From NCBI RefSeq assembly GCF_963675165.1, contig NC_087389.1, positions 1,026,001 to 1,090,000 of the forward strand: 64,000 nucleotides of DNA, in the 5' to 3' direction. The DNA is from Halichondria panicea (Eukaryota; Porifera; Demospongiae; Suberitida; Halichondriidae). Position numbers and translations under genes: made by a program. The notes under the pieces were generated by a model. The model was not told where the DNA came from. It did not search any database and worked only from the letters and a program-made list of their open reading frames with translations. Shown here piece by piece: positions 44,601 to 57,200 of this stretch (its first letter is position 1; each line of letters starts with the position of its first letter).

Positions 44601-46322
44601 TCATATAAAATGCAGCAATGGTGGTTTTAGTGGCTTCTATTGGGAAAATAGAAATGGGTTCAAAAAAAAACAAGTATCTCATTCCACAATGCACACCAAC
44701 CGTGACTTGACACGGGCACCAAGACGGTCAGTCAGTAGTCTAGGACTACAGCAACAATGTTGAGATTCCATGTGACCAACCAACCAACCCACAGTTATTA
44801 AAACAAGGACTTAGCACAACCACACATACAACCAGTATTATATATATTGTACATATATTATATGGACCTCGGGGTCATGATACAGATCTAATGATATTAT
44901 GAACACACAATGTGATAGCTTTAAGGGCCGGAAAGCAACAACTGGGAATATTGGATGCTCTAGAATCGGGTTATAACAACACACATTTAGAGAATGCTTT
45001 ATAAGTGCAGTACATCTCAATACAGGAAGTCTTATACATTGTACTAAGCTAGGCTATGATCACACACAGACAGCGGACAGACCCATTCTTAGACTATCTT
45101 ACAGCTGTGAACTCTACCACAATGAACAATTGATCAATTCATAGCGGGATGGTGATCTCAATCATGTGAGCCTTAAACATATTATAGTGAACAGACAACA
45201 CTACACCACAAGTACAGGTATGCATACCTCTTAAGTGTCCCTGAGGTCATGAGCTCTGTGATGAGGACAAGAACTCTGTCCTTGAGTTTGTCCTTCCTTT
45301 CTGCTGTTTTGTTGTTAGCTGACTCCCACGAATCGTACAGCTTGAGAATGTTTGGGTGTTGGAGAGTCTTTAGAATAGACACCTCCTCCTTGAAGCGAGC
45401 CTGCTCAGCCTTGCTGTATCGTTTCTCCTGCGTGTGTGTGTGGGTGTATGTGTGGGCGGGCCATGGTAAAAGAATAGACACACAAAGGTTAATAGGGTAC
45501 AGACTATGATAACTGATAATCAGAGCACTGAAACCTGGAAAGGGATAATTAAAACCATACAATAGCAGAAATACACCTGTTGAAACTGACCAATCAAGGA
45601 CAATACTAATTCAGTAAGAATGCATACAATATCCTCCTCCACTCACTCACCTTTAGTTCACACCAGGCAATGGCCACTCCAGTCTCTGTGTCCAGTCCCT
45701 TGTATACAGTCTTAAACGAACCACGCCCAATCTCAATGTCATACTTGAGAAAACGCCCGTCAGGAGAATGGGCGACTGCCACCTCAGATGATAAAGGCTG
45801 CTCGTTGTCACCACGAGCATCGTTGTCACTACGACTAGTATCGAGTGAAAGCCCACTTGCCTGATTCAAACTATAGCTAGAGGTCAGTGTCGCATCCGAC
45901 TCTCCCCCCAGTAATCGTGAAGAAGAGGAAGAAGAGGATGACGACGGCTCTAGTGTCTCTGTCTCTCCCCCACTTGCTACCAAACTGGAAGAGCTGTCTT
46001 CCCGTTCGTGGGATGCCTGCCTGGACGTATTCTCTTTAGACAAGGGTGAGTCATTTGGAGATAATGTCTTCTCTTTAGACAAGGGTGAATCATTTGGAGA
46101 GCTGTCTCCCACTCCGTTACTAGTAGACTCCACTTCTAAGACAGAATCATTGTTCAGAGGAGGCGATTCGTCGACAGATGAACCGATATGTGCCTCGGAG
46201 TGTCCATTAGAGAGTCTGGTCTTGTCGCCAGCGTGCTTGGTGGGTGGGGTGACCTTTAAACTCTCTGAGGAGGCAGTGATGTGCCCTCCGATGGGTGGTG
46301 ATAGGCCACTGTCAGAGCTCAT
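38655..46322 (-). CDS. WNK: WNK (with-no-lysine) serine/threonine kinase
   Basis: Chloride- and osmosensing kinase that activates OSR1/SPAK. Eight exons: 46322-45651, 45427-45228, 44263-44046, 43711-43465, 43193-42959, 42505-41123, 40943-39754, 39438-38655; 1642 aa. The kinase starts near residue 200: [15 protein letters not shown] supplies the WNK-type lysine in the glycine loop, and AIAWCELK has cysteine where other kinases have the ATP lysine. Catalytic [10 protein letters not shown], chloride-pocket DLGLATLKR, and [13 protein letters not shown] follow. After the kinase: an autoinhibitory PF2-type domain ([17 protein letters not shown] to [12 protein letters not shown]), a second one ([18 protein letters not shown] to [16 protein letters not shown]), long Ser/Pro/Gln-rich disordered regions, and a late coiled coil ([19 protein letters not shown]). 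N-terminal 200 residues are Ser-rich. Shares its upstream region with GTF3C1. Confidence 0.95.
43200..43278. repeat. G/T-rich microsatellite in WNK intron
   Basis: GTGTGTAGGGGTGTGTG and GGGTGTGGGTGTGG runs directly abut the acceptor side of the WNK exon ending at 43193. Confidence 0.85.
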
Positions 46323-48134
46323 GCTTGAAGATATCTACAGAGGTGGGGGAAACCGCAGGATATGAGTAATTTGTTAGCTAAGGCATAATTATGTAAACTG
46401 TCAATACCACCAGCTGTAGTAGAAAACATGACACATCCACTGATACAGATGCAACTGGAATTGAAACAACACATGTACATAGTTTAGGGGACAATTTCTT
46501 TAGTATAAATTCAGGGAAGAATTTAAATCATCAACAGAACCAGATATAGGTAAGTGGTGCAGAGGCTTTCCCTAGGGTCATTATCACATGCAGATTTCAA
46601 TAATCATTGCTCACTAATCCAGGCATCAGACTCCATGTGACGTGCCAGCCTACTGTACACACCCATACAAGGCCAATAGTGATAGACATGAGTAATACAA
46701 TAATGATCTACACAACATTCCCCATAATATATCTATGTCAAAAGACAATCAATAGGTAGCTGGCAATGTCCACACAAATGCACTCTCCCAGTAGTGACAC
46801 ACATAAGCCAATACTGGTGATCTGTACTGTGCAGGCTACAATGTATGTAATATGATTATACTTAATGGAAATATTTAGCATAGCTAATAATCAAACACAG
46901 CCGTCTATGAGTGACTAAAAAATACTTGCAGGCAACCCCACCTCAAAAATGTGTTCAAAGCACAATTTTTTGCAAGGTGGGTTTGGTCAATTTGCATGTA
47001 CATGAAAAATTCTGTGCTGAATATTACACCTCCACTTAAAAATTCCATTGGCATTACACACGAAGCTAGCTCCCTAGATGTGGTCTCACATGGGAAAGAC
47101 CAAATGTGTGCAGCATCCTAATATATAATTTATAATACTCAACAGCTGTAACTAAAGTCTGGCTGTACAATATATAGGGCTTGAAGCCAAATACAAGAAC
47201 AATACTGCATGTGCACCTCACACACTGTCTAAGCTACGTACTAGTTACTCATATTGAAAAAAACACACTGTCTTCATGATTCCACAGCGGTAATTATGAT
47301 AAGGTGCTTAGCACAAACAAATTTGCACTCTCAGTGATAGTACTGATAGCCATGCACTATGACAGTGAGATATTTTATACTTTGGAAATAGTGTCAGGGA
47401 AATAATTGAAAACACTCCTTGCAGCAGCAAAGGACACTATAATGTATCGGCTATTGGTGGAAAGACATAAACCATAATAAATGCTTGTTTTAAAACATAC
47501 TTCCCACATATGGCAACTGAATTGTTACAGTAAAAGTAAATACCACAAGTAATAACCTGAGACAAAATACACACACCAGATGTACAACTACTACCCAAAA
47601 AACTGTTCTCAGACTAATGCATTGCATAGAACCTGTACTAGCTTGCATATATAACAACGACTAGGCTAGTTAACGGACTCTACATTACTTGCAAGTAAAC
47701 CAGCAGCAGTAGCTACACAGTGAGGTGCATGAACAAAGCTTGAGGGACATGATAGAGGAGAAGCTGTTGCTATGGTACTCTGAAATAAACAGGTTCATTT
47801 CATTTTCTAGACCATGGTGTAGTGTTTAATGGGTAACAGTTTAATATAGCTACATGAGCTGGAACCCTTCAGCTCATTCATCTCACCAGCTCACCAGGTG
47901 TGTAGTCAGCAGAGCTAGAGATGCAGATACTCTTGAGCTCCAGCAGAGTGAAATGCTGCCAGTAAGTTAGCTGATCAGCCCAACTTCAGGCTCTGGGAGT
48001 TCCAGCTGGCTAGAAGAAGGTTGTTACTCCAATGTTATCTCTGTGAGTTCCGTAGTAGTAGATACTTCATAGCTACTTTGAAAAGACTGGCTAAGCTAGC
48101 TAGCTAGCTAGATGATCGATCAGAGCGTTATTAG
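46323..48134. other. WNK upstream region
   Basis: 1.8 kb upstream of the first WNK codon with no open frame resembling a gene. It likely holds WNK 5' UTR exon(s) and promoter. An AGCTAGCTAGCTAG tract is present near 48094. Confidence 0.5.
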
Positions 48135-48181
48135 ATGGGCGTGACCTGTCGCCTAGTCACGCCCATTTATTCATGACGTCA
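48135..48181 (+). promoter_or_regulatory. GTF3C1 promoter: 11-bp inverted repeat and CRE
   Basis: ATGGGCGTGAC (48135-48145) and GTCACGCCCAT (48156-48166) are exact inverted repeats ten bases apart. The CREB/ATF palindrome TGACGTCA follows at 48174-48181. The ATG at 48173 overlaps the CRE and is therefore probably promoter, not start. Confidence 0.6.
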
Positions 48182-48241
48182 CATGACATCGGAAAACTAA
48201 AGGTCATAAAAGTTGAAGGGTCCAAAGGTTGGAAAATTAAG

Positions 48242-51200
48242 ATGCTCCCCCCTCCACCCTCATACATGCCACGCCCATCTAATCAAGAGCATGCTGTTCT
48301 GAGACAGGAGATGGAGATGTTCAAGACTTGTTTAGAGGAGATCAGTCTCTCTGGGCTGGAAGGCAAGTTGATGCAAACATCAGCTAGGCTATAAGATGTC
48401 TGATGCTTGTCACAGGATGCACAGTAGGAGAGCTATGGACCCATCTCTCAAACAGGCAGCCTGCCATCGGTTTCGAGCTAGATGAGCCTACCAAATCATA
48501 CATCTGGAGACAGCTGCTCAGTAGCATTAAACCCATCCTGGAGCACTGTCCTGTGTGTGTATACCTCCTCCCACATCCCAGGGAGTCTCTGGTTCATTCA
48601 TTTCCGTCAGGTTGCCTAGACTACCAACATCCTCATCAGTACAGGTACGGACCTAATAGTGATACAGAGCTCCCTCTTATGTAACTACCTCATAGGTTCA
48701 TCAATGATACCACTAGTAGTATACCTGTGAAGGGCTCGTGTGTCTCCTACCATGAGAGAAACAATGTAACCATGGAGATAGCCAATGAGAGGCCTACCCT
48801 CGAAACAGCATCTGAGAAGTAAGACGTAGGGTCGTGGTGATTTAGTGTGATCTTTAACTCAAACCTACTAGCCCCACCCCCTTACAGGCTTATATTAATA
48901 ATATACATTTTGTAGGTACCAGAGATATAGATTTTTTAAGTCTTAATTATATAATCTTGAGTATTTTTATTCCTCATCGCTGCACATGTCTTTCAAATAC
49001 ATGTAGTGCCAGTACATAATAATTATTTTAATAATAATTTTTTCTCCCATTCCAATTGAAGCGTACATGCAGGTGTGTCCATTAATTTAATGTCTTAATG
49101 TATTCTTCTTCAGGTATGGCAATTCTCTGGTACTGGTGGCCAGTCAGGAGTTGAGGGAGAGAGTCCTCACTCCAGTAGGAGGGGACTCGTGTCTCGAGGT
49201 CCCTGATGTTCAGTACGGACTCTTAGAGGTGGTAGGTGCGGCCAGGCATTATGGGATATCGCGACCTTTTGTGACCTCCAAGTACCTAAAGGTGGATGCT
49301 AGGAGCACATTCTTTTATGTTAAGCAATTGAAGAAGAGAGGACTGATTGATATTAAGGTGAGTGAGTTAATCACAATATTGCACACACAGACCAAACATC
49401 CAACTCAACAAAACAGTGACAACACACAATAGGCCCATGCTTACAGTAATGAATTTAAAGGAAAGTTTGTTTGGCTTACGGAAGGGAACATGTTGCTTCC
49501 CATGACAACAGCTCACTGCTAGCCACTGGTATATACACTTCCCTACTGGAATCCCTTCTTGAGATTTGTGGGCACAACTCATGTACACGTCAACATGTTA
49601 ACATTCCCCTTCTGTTTGTAATCTACTACATGTGCACCTATATACATGTACCAACATTGTATACATCATCCTACACGTGTACATTACCATACGCAGAATC
49701 AGAATCGATCCATTTCCGAGAGCCGGACTGGTTCCACATTCATGCTGTACCTCTCTGCATTCAAGGAACTGGACTGGGAAGTACCGGATAAAAAGGAACA
49801 ATTCTGTTCCATTCTGAGTCGAGCTCCATACCAGTGCATGCGTATCAAGGAACTCTATAGTCAACTAGTAAGTCAACTAATAAGTTTATATGTATGTAAT
49901 ACTGCCAATAATAAGCTGTGTTGAGTGCAATTTTTTTGTAGTACCGTATATCTTCTAATTTATCGGACAGCAAAAAAATAATTATTTTGGAAATTGTCCG
50001 GGTATAATTGGAACAGATTTTTTATAGAGCATGCGAAGTGTCCGGAATAATTAGAACAAGCAAGCAGCTACATGCGAGCTAGCTAAGTTTAATAGAACAG
50101 TGTGCGACTGAATAGTTGCACTAGCTATCTAAAACTAGCTACTCAAAGCTGCTATCTAACTGCAGCACTCTAAGTCTTACTTGCTGTCTATGAATGGTAA
50201 CTCAACTTTTGTCCAGATATTTAGAACAAATGTAATATTAAAGTACTGGAGTGTCCGTTGTATTAGAACAACGAAAATTGCCTAAAAGAGTGTCCGGGTA
50301 ATTAGAAGTGTCCGATAAATTAGAAGATATACGGTACTTATTTTTATGACTCTCCCATACAATTATTTTGATGTTACCTGCAGAAATACAGGGTTCACTA
50401 CATAATTATAGTAGACATTACTTCATTAGGGTAAAAGAGTGAAGCCATTGAAGAAAGAGCTCGTAGAGAGTGGTCACGTGGAGAAGGTCCTGCTCAAGAC
50501 CGTGTCCGAGGAGTATGCCAACGATCCTGACCTCGCCAACACTCAGGCCATTCGTCTGATAAAGCCGTACGTTGCCAAGGAAATAGTCGAGGATGATGAC
50601 GATGACGAGGACGAAGGTGATGGTAAGTGTTATGTCAGCAAAGTTTGAGGGCCCATTACTGCTCGTCATGCCGTGGAGATAATTTAATTATACATATGCT
50701 GTTTAGACTCTTCATTGAAGACGCCCCTGATAGCTGAGTTGCCACTGGAGATGCAGGCGTACCGCCTCATTGACAGCTTTGGACCAGCTGGAATCCCTTT
50801 CCAGGTATATACAGTGTATATAATTATGTACAGGTTCCAAGGTCAGGTTACAAAAATTAACATTAGAGTTGTTTAGTTGATAATTATATATTATTCTAAA
50901 ATGTATGTGCTACATGTACGTGTAAGTTGCTAACAACATCACAGTACTCGGTAGTGTATAAACATATTTTATTGCTTTTAATTAGGACTTTGTTATGAGG
51001 AGGGGGCTAGATTTAGGGAAGTTCCCTAATCGAAGCATTGCTAACAGCCTCATCAAGAAGTCCAAGGTAGTGGCCATTATTCAGGACACAGCTGCCATCA
51101 GGACAACCAGGTGAGTCTTAGTCACTTTCGAAATTAGTAGAATACTGTTGTTTTTCTGCATAATTATAGTGGTCACCCTCCATGTGTAGATAGGTCACCC

Positions 51201-54200
51201 TCGATACTACAGCTAGATTAATGGTCTCACAGCATGCTTTTGATAGGTCACCCTCTATAATACGTGTACAGCCAGGTTAAATATGCCTCGAAATCTCCAC
51301 ACCATGTGTTAGACAAGCCGCCTCTATAATACAGCTGCTGTCGAGTACATACAATGTACTTAGATCCCATTTGAGTGTATTTAGCAGGGAACTATGAGCT
51401 ATAGTACCGGTACTATAGATTGCTCTGGGCTACAAACTACAACATTGTACATTGTATTGTGATTTACAAGAAGATACACATGTAATAACATAACAATTAT
51501 TGTAGCTAGATGCTTTGTCTAGTAATATAATAACAGAACTAGAATGAAAGAGAGAAGCTCTAGTTTCTTTTTTTGGCTTTGTTCGAGAGTAGTAGGAGAC
51601 GCTCGTTTTTTGGGCAGTGTGCTGTGCTTTTTTGCTGCAAGGCTGCATGGGTGAGGAGCTGGATGTATGGAAGTGCTGGGATTCTAGCTTTGGCTTCTTC
51701 CTAAAGTTCCTTTCGCTTTGTTGAAGAGTAGTATAGGAGCTGCTCGATTGCTGGGCTTGTTTGCTGCAAATTATAGCTTATAGGTGTCTTCTTTTCGCTT
51801 TGTGAGGAGTAGTACGAGCCGCTCGTTTCTTGGGAAGTGTGCTGGGCTTGTTTGCTGCAAAACTGGGGGAGGAGCTGGATGTTTTGTGGGTGGAGCTAGG
51901 ACTATAATATTGTCCATCAAACTGAGGTGGAGGAACAGGTTGACTTGAATAGAGACCACAGATTTAGTAGAGACACAGAGATGCCAACTTCAGATATTAA
52001 TTTTCAAAAGAATAATGATGCAGTTGCTAGGTTAGCTGTTTATATAGGTTGACTGTTGCTAAGCTAGTGCATTTCTAGTAGCCAATAGGTTTTGGGATCT
52101 AAATCAGTTAGAACATGTGCATTCGGTATCTATGGTTATAGTGTCCCTCATCCCTCGAGCTTTGGGACACTATAACACATAGATACCTCTTGCCCATGTT
52201 CTAACTATAACATAGCTCGTGTACAGTGCTACGTACATGTACATGTAGTACCATTCGATAGTGATACATATTTACGTATCCTTTTGTAGTTTGGTGTCTG
52301 CGAGTCATGTGAGTAAGAACCAAGACTACCAGCAGCTGCACGCCGAGGCTGCTCGTAGCGGACTAGGCAGTGGAGACCTACCCATTCTCACTGGAGCCAG
52401 TTATTTCCCTCCGGAGGGAAAGAGAGAGAGAAAGGATCGTAAGAAAACCAAGACTACTGAGCTACGTGCCATCAAAGAGGACACCCCTGTAATAGAGCCA
52501 ACTAACAAGGTTCCTGGTATGCTCTTCATAGCTGATCTAGATGTCTCGGCTCCAAACCTGTCTCCGAATGAGACTGTAGATCAGTTACATTCCAGAACTC
52601 CCGTGTCTGCCTCTCTTTCAAGATCTGTGTCACCTGCTCCTTCACTTCTTGGCAAAGTTCGACATAACAGTAAGTTTACTCCATAGCCAGCCAGAAATGT
52701 ACAGTGTATAGGGCAGACTACTGAACCCATTTCTGCTGGCATTACATTGAGTGCTCTCATTGAATGCTCCCCAAATTGCACATTGTGTGTGTGATGCCAA
52801 CTAATGAATCTCTTGTGTACAGTGAGTGTGTGAGTGATGTATTGTACAGTGTATCACTGTATGTTAATATAATACACATATACTAGCTAATTAACTAATA
52901 AAATTCTTGTTTTTCTGCTTCAGTGAGAACGTACAAGCAGATAAGGAGAGAGAGAATCATCCAGGAATTTTTTGAGAAGTATCATGTGGTGTCCAACTTG
53001 GTGAACCTGTCTAAGGTACGTAAGTCCACTCGGTGCTGTGTAATTGCTGCTCATGTTGCTATGGTAACAGTACGTTAGGGATGAAGAGCACCGCGATAAA
53101 CTGGAGTATGTGGTGGACAACAAGACGCTGAACAAGTACGATCTATACGTACATGTACATGCATCTTTACAAGTTTGGAGTGTTTAATGTCTACTTATTA
53201 AACCTATTTGCCCCCCCCCCCCCACACACACACAGGATGGTCACTAAACTAATTGCCGATAATAAGCTCTGCTCACGACAGGTGACCTTTACAGCGGATG
53301 CCAGTGACCACACCCCCTCCCATGACGAACCCATCACCCAAACTATCACTCTCTTCTGTGCTCCCTCAGCTACAGAAAAGGAGATATCTGCGGCTCAAGA
53401 GGCTGCTCACGGAGCTTTCTTATCCGCCACTCACAGAAAGGCTCTCAGGACTAAGGTATCTTAGGCTTCATAGTATCAGCCATTTTGTTACTGTTTGTGC
53501 GTGCTCAGACTGGATCTCTGCTTACATGTACATGTAGGTTAAGAAGCCAAAGAAACAAAAGGCGGAGTCTCAGAGTGATGTAGAGCAATCGGAAGATGAA
53601 CTTGTGGATATTCCAAATCATGTAGGGTTCACGACATCCAGATTCCAGGTACGTTCTAATTAGTAGAGCTCTCTGGGCGCTACTGCTACTATTAGTAGAG
53701 CTCTCTGGGCGCTACTGCTACTATTCATTTGTTGCAGCGCCTGAAGCATTTTCACTGCTACTTGTGGATCCTAGCCTTTGGACACAGTCCTGAAACCACC
53801 TCCCCTCAAGACTCATCTGACCACACCCTCCCGGACACTCGTATTCTCTCCAAGACTAAATGGGTGTCCGCTGTAACCAAATTGCCTTCCTTGAGTAAAG
53901 GCCCGGGGTGGCTCAACTTCTATGACATCACTAGAAACATTCCCCTATCCCTTTTTCTCATTCTTACTAAAATCACAAAGGTGCCTTAATTGATCTACAA
54001 ATTGGCTGTCAGCTGCATCAGGAGTACAATTAAGAATTAATGTACTCCTGGCTGCATATATATACAGTTGTACACGTTATGTAGCAGCCAGTATTACAAT
54101 GTACAGGTTGATATACCAGCATATACATGCATGTATAGTGATGCATTTGCCAGTATGCTTTAAAAGGTACATGTACATACGTACATACTTTTTGTACATC

Positions 54201-57200
54201 TCACATTTAACAGAAGATACCGTCTCGATTCTTGCCCTACTTCCAAGATGATCAGCTGTTCAATGGCACACTGAGGGACCTCCCACCAGAGCTACAGAAG
54301 GCCCTCGTTTATAACAAAGAGTAAGTAATCCTGGTAACAATATTCTCAGACTTTTTAGCCTTAGTACTACAATAATGTACATGTACCTACTACACACTAA
54401 TAATGCCTAGGACAATTTAATTGTGCACATTTTCCATTCTTCATTCATTTATATTGCTGATAGTTTTCGGCGAGATAATGCCCAAGTGGCTCATCTGCTG
54501 GGACTGTCTGAGGAGGTGGGGATTCTCTCAATGGAGGGCAACAACAACCCCAGAGACCGCTCACAGGTGCTCTACACCAAACCTCTATAGTGTGTAATTA
54601 CTAATATACTCTGTACACCTTACTTAACACTAACTGATTGACGAAAAACCCACATTGCGAAAACCACATTGCTTTTGCAGACATGGGAATTTACATTAAC
54701 ACAGTGAAGTGTGTATGCATGATGAGCTGGCACATGTAGCGCACATGTAGCGCACATGTAGCACTCGTATGGTAATTAAATGTATTTTTTTCTTTACAGC
54801 TGTTTGCTAAACTTGCTACCACGGTGACAATCCTCGATACCTCACCCTGTAAACCGAGGCGATCGTTTTTCCTCAACGATGCCTGCTCCCTGTTCAAGGA
54901 GACCGTGCTCAGTCTCACGTGTGTGGCCGATGTGGAGAGGTACTGGTTCGACCTGCAGCTCATATGCCAGCAGACTCCCATCATACTAGGTATGTACTTT
55001 GCACCTCTGACATTGTGTACTATTAAAAATAATCATGCTTTACATGTTATCGTATATCTTCTAATTTATCGGACACTTCTAATTACCCCGGACACTCTTT
55101 TGCCTTGTTCTAATACAACGGACACTCCAGTGCTTTAATATTACATTAATTTGTTCTAAATATCCGGACAATACCTTGAAAAGTTAAGTTACATTCATAG
55201 ACGGCAAGTAAGACTTGGAGTGCTGCAGTTAGATAGCTTTGAGTAGCTAGTTTTAGATAGCTAGTGCAACTATTCAGTTGCACACTGTTCTATTAAACTT
55301 AGCTAGCTCGCATGCAGCTGCTTGCTTGTTCTAATTATTTCGGACACTTCGCATGCTCTGTTCCAATTATACCCGGACAATTTCCAAAATAATTATTTTT
55401 TGCTGTCCGATAGATTAGAAGATATACAGTACTTACAGGCCTACATGCATAATTTTTCTTCGTTGTATATATATATATGCGTTCCTGCTACACGTATAAT
55501 TGTATAACAAATTGATTATTTGTTGTCAAACTCTCTAAAGCCCTGGCCGGTTGAATCGTGATCAGCACAGTCCTACCTAAATGTACATGTATATTTAGCT
55601 GCTACAGAACATAATTATTTGAAATGGTTATATTTACCATCAAAAGTAGCTGTTGAAATACTAAAATACTCTATATCATATCACTGCGATCTACGTGACT
55701 GACTCTCCACGTACACATGTAGCTTGCTTGTCCTGACTCTTCACATGCATCTCATAGGAGAGAGAGGCCCAAAGAAGGACCCAGCTGTCACTGACACCCA
55801 CCCTCTCATCTATCGCCATACCGACTACATCAACGTCAAGAAGAGAGGAAACGAGTGGACGGCTGAGTTCAATCAACAAGGCTTCGGTGCGGGTGGCCTA
55901 CCTCCATTACTGTTCTCACACAGCAGTCGAAACTGGTTTTACAACCACTCTGTGTTGGATTCCCATTCCCATACAGTTGATTCCAGTACCACCGAGTCGC
56001 TACCTGGAGTGTCCCTAATGGACCTACCATACACAGACATGATAGACGAAGAGTGTGAGGGTGTGGAGGATGTGGAGGGTGTGCCTGCCGCTAAGAGGAA
56101 GAAGCTGTCATCATCGAGGGGGGGTGGTGTGCGTGTAATAACTGTGCCCAGTAGTCAGGTGGTGAGACACGAGGGAGGGAGGGGAAGAGAAAGAGTCAGG
56201 ATGAAGAAAGGTACGTTTGCGAAATTAACTGGCATCATTGTAATATAGTTATTGTCTTAATATTTGTAAGACAAAGTTACATGTGCATGGGAAAACCTGT
56301 ATTTTGGACAGTGTATGTAAATACAATAATTAGTATGTGTTCATCCCTGCAGTGCACAAGGCTGTGAAGACTGCTCGTAAAGTCATATCAAAGCAGCAGT
56401 CTCACCAGACACAGCGTTTCAAGGTATTCAATGAGATCAGCATGGTGATCGAGGATGACACGCTGGTGAAACGGGATAGAGGGCGTGGCAGTGACGAGGG
56501 AGACAAGGGGCAAGAGGGACGTACCTACTGGAACACAGAGCAGGGAAACTATGTAAGACCCCCTCCACACATGCATAGCACTGACCTCTTTAAAATGTCA
56601 TAATAATAATTTTTTCTTTCTTAGAATTCAGCCTTCTTTGAGAGCCCGTAATTTATGTTCAGATTGTTTAGGCCTAGCTGAGATATACGTACGCATTTGT
56701 ACAGCCTCTGTTTTATTCAGTGAACAGGTGGAGTTTAGAGTTGCATGATTATTTAATTATACTGCCCATAGCATTATATACGTAGCAATAGACGAAGATT
56801 ATAAATTGATACTAACATCCTCTTGTCAGATTCTCTCTGCCTATCTGGCGTGCTGCCTCCTCCATCGGAAGGGTGCTCCTCGCGTGACCTACACTCAAAT
56901 CAGGGCCGCACATTTGAAGAAGTTTCCACGCTCTAAATGCACCATCACGTCTGTCAAACGCTACCTTACCGTGCTGCTCAAAAAAAGCCCTCACATCAGG
57001 AGCACTTTGGAAGTCAGGATGGCAGAGTGTCTACAGGAAATGGTGGGCCTTTTGATGTGGTTTGAATACCTTTGATGTTGTCTGATGTGATTTGAATGTC
57101 CTTTGATACCGGCTGTACAATCCTTTGATGTTTCTTTACCTGCAGGACAGTATGGGTGTCGAAACTCCGGAACTCACTCTCAATGGCATAGTACAGTTCA

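Noticed and set aside
48173-48241. GTF3C1 start at the first ATG (48173)
   Set aside because: This ATG is fused to the CRE palindrome, and the added 23 residues are not family-like.
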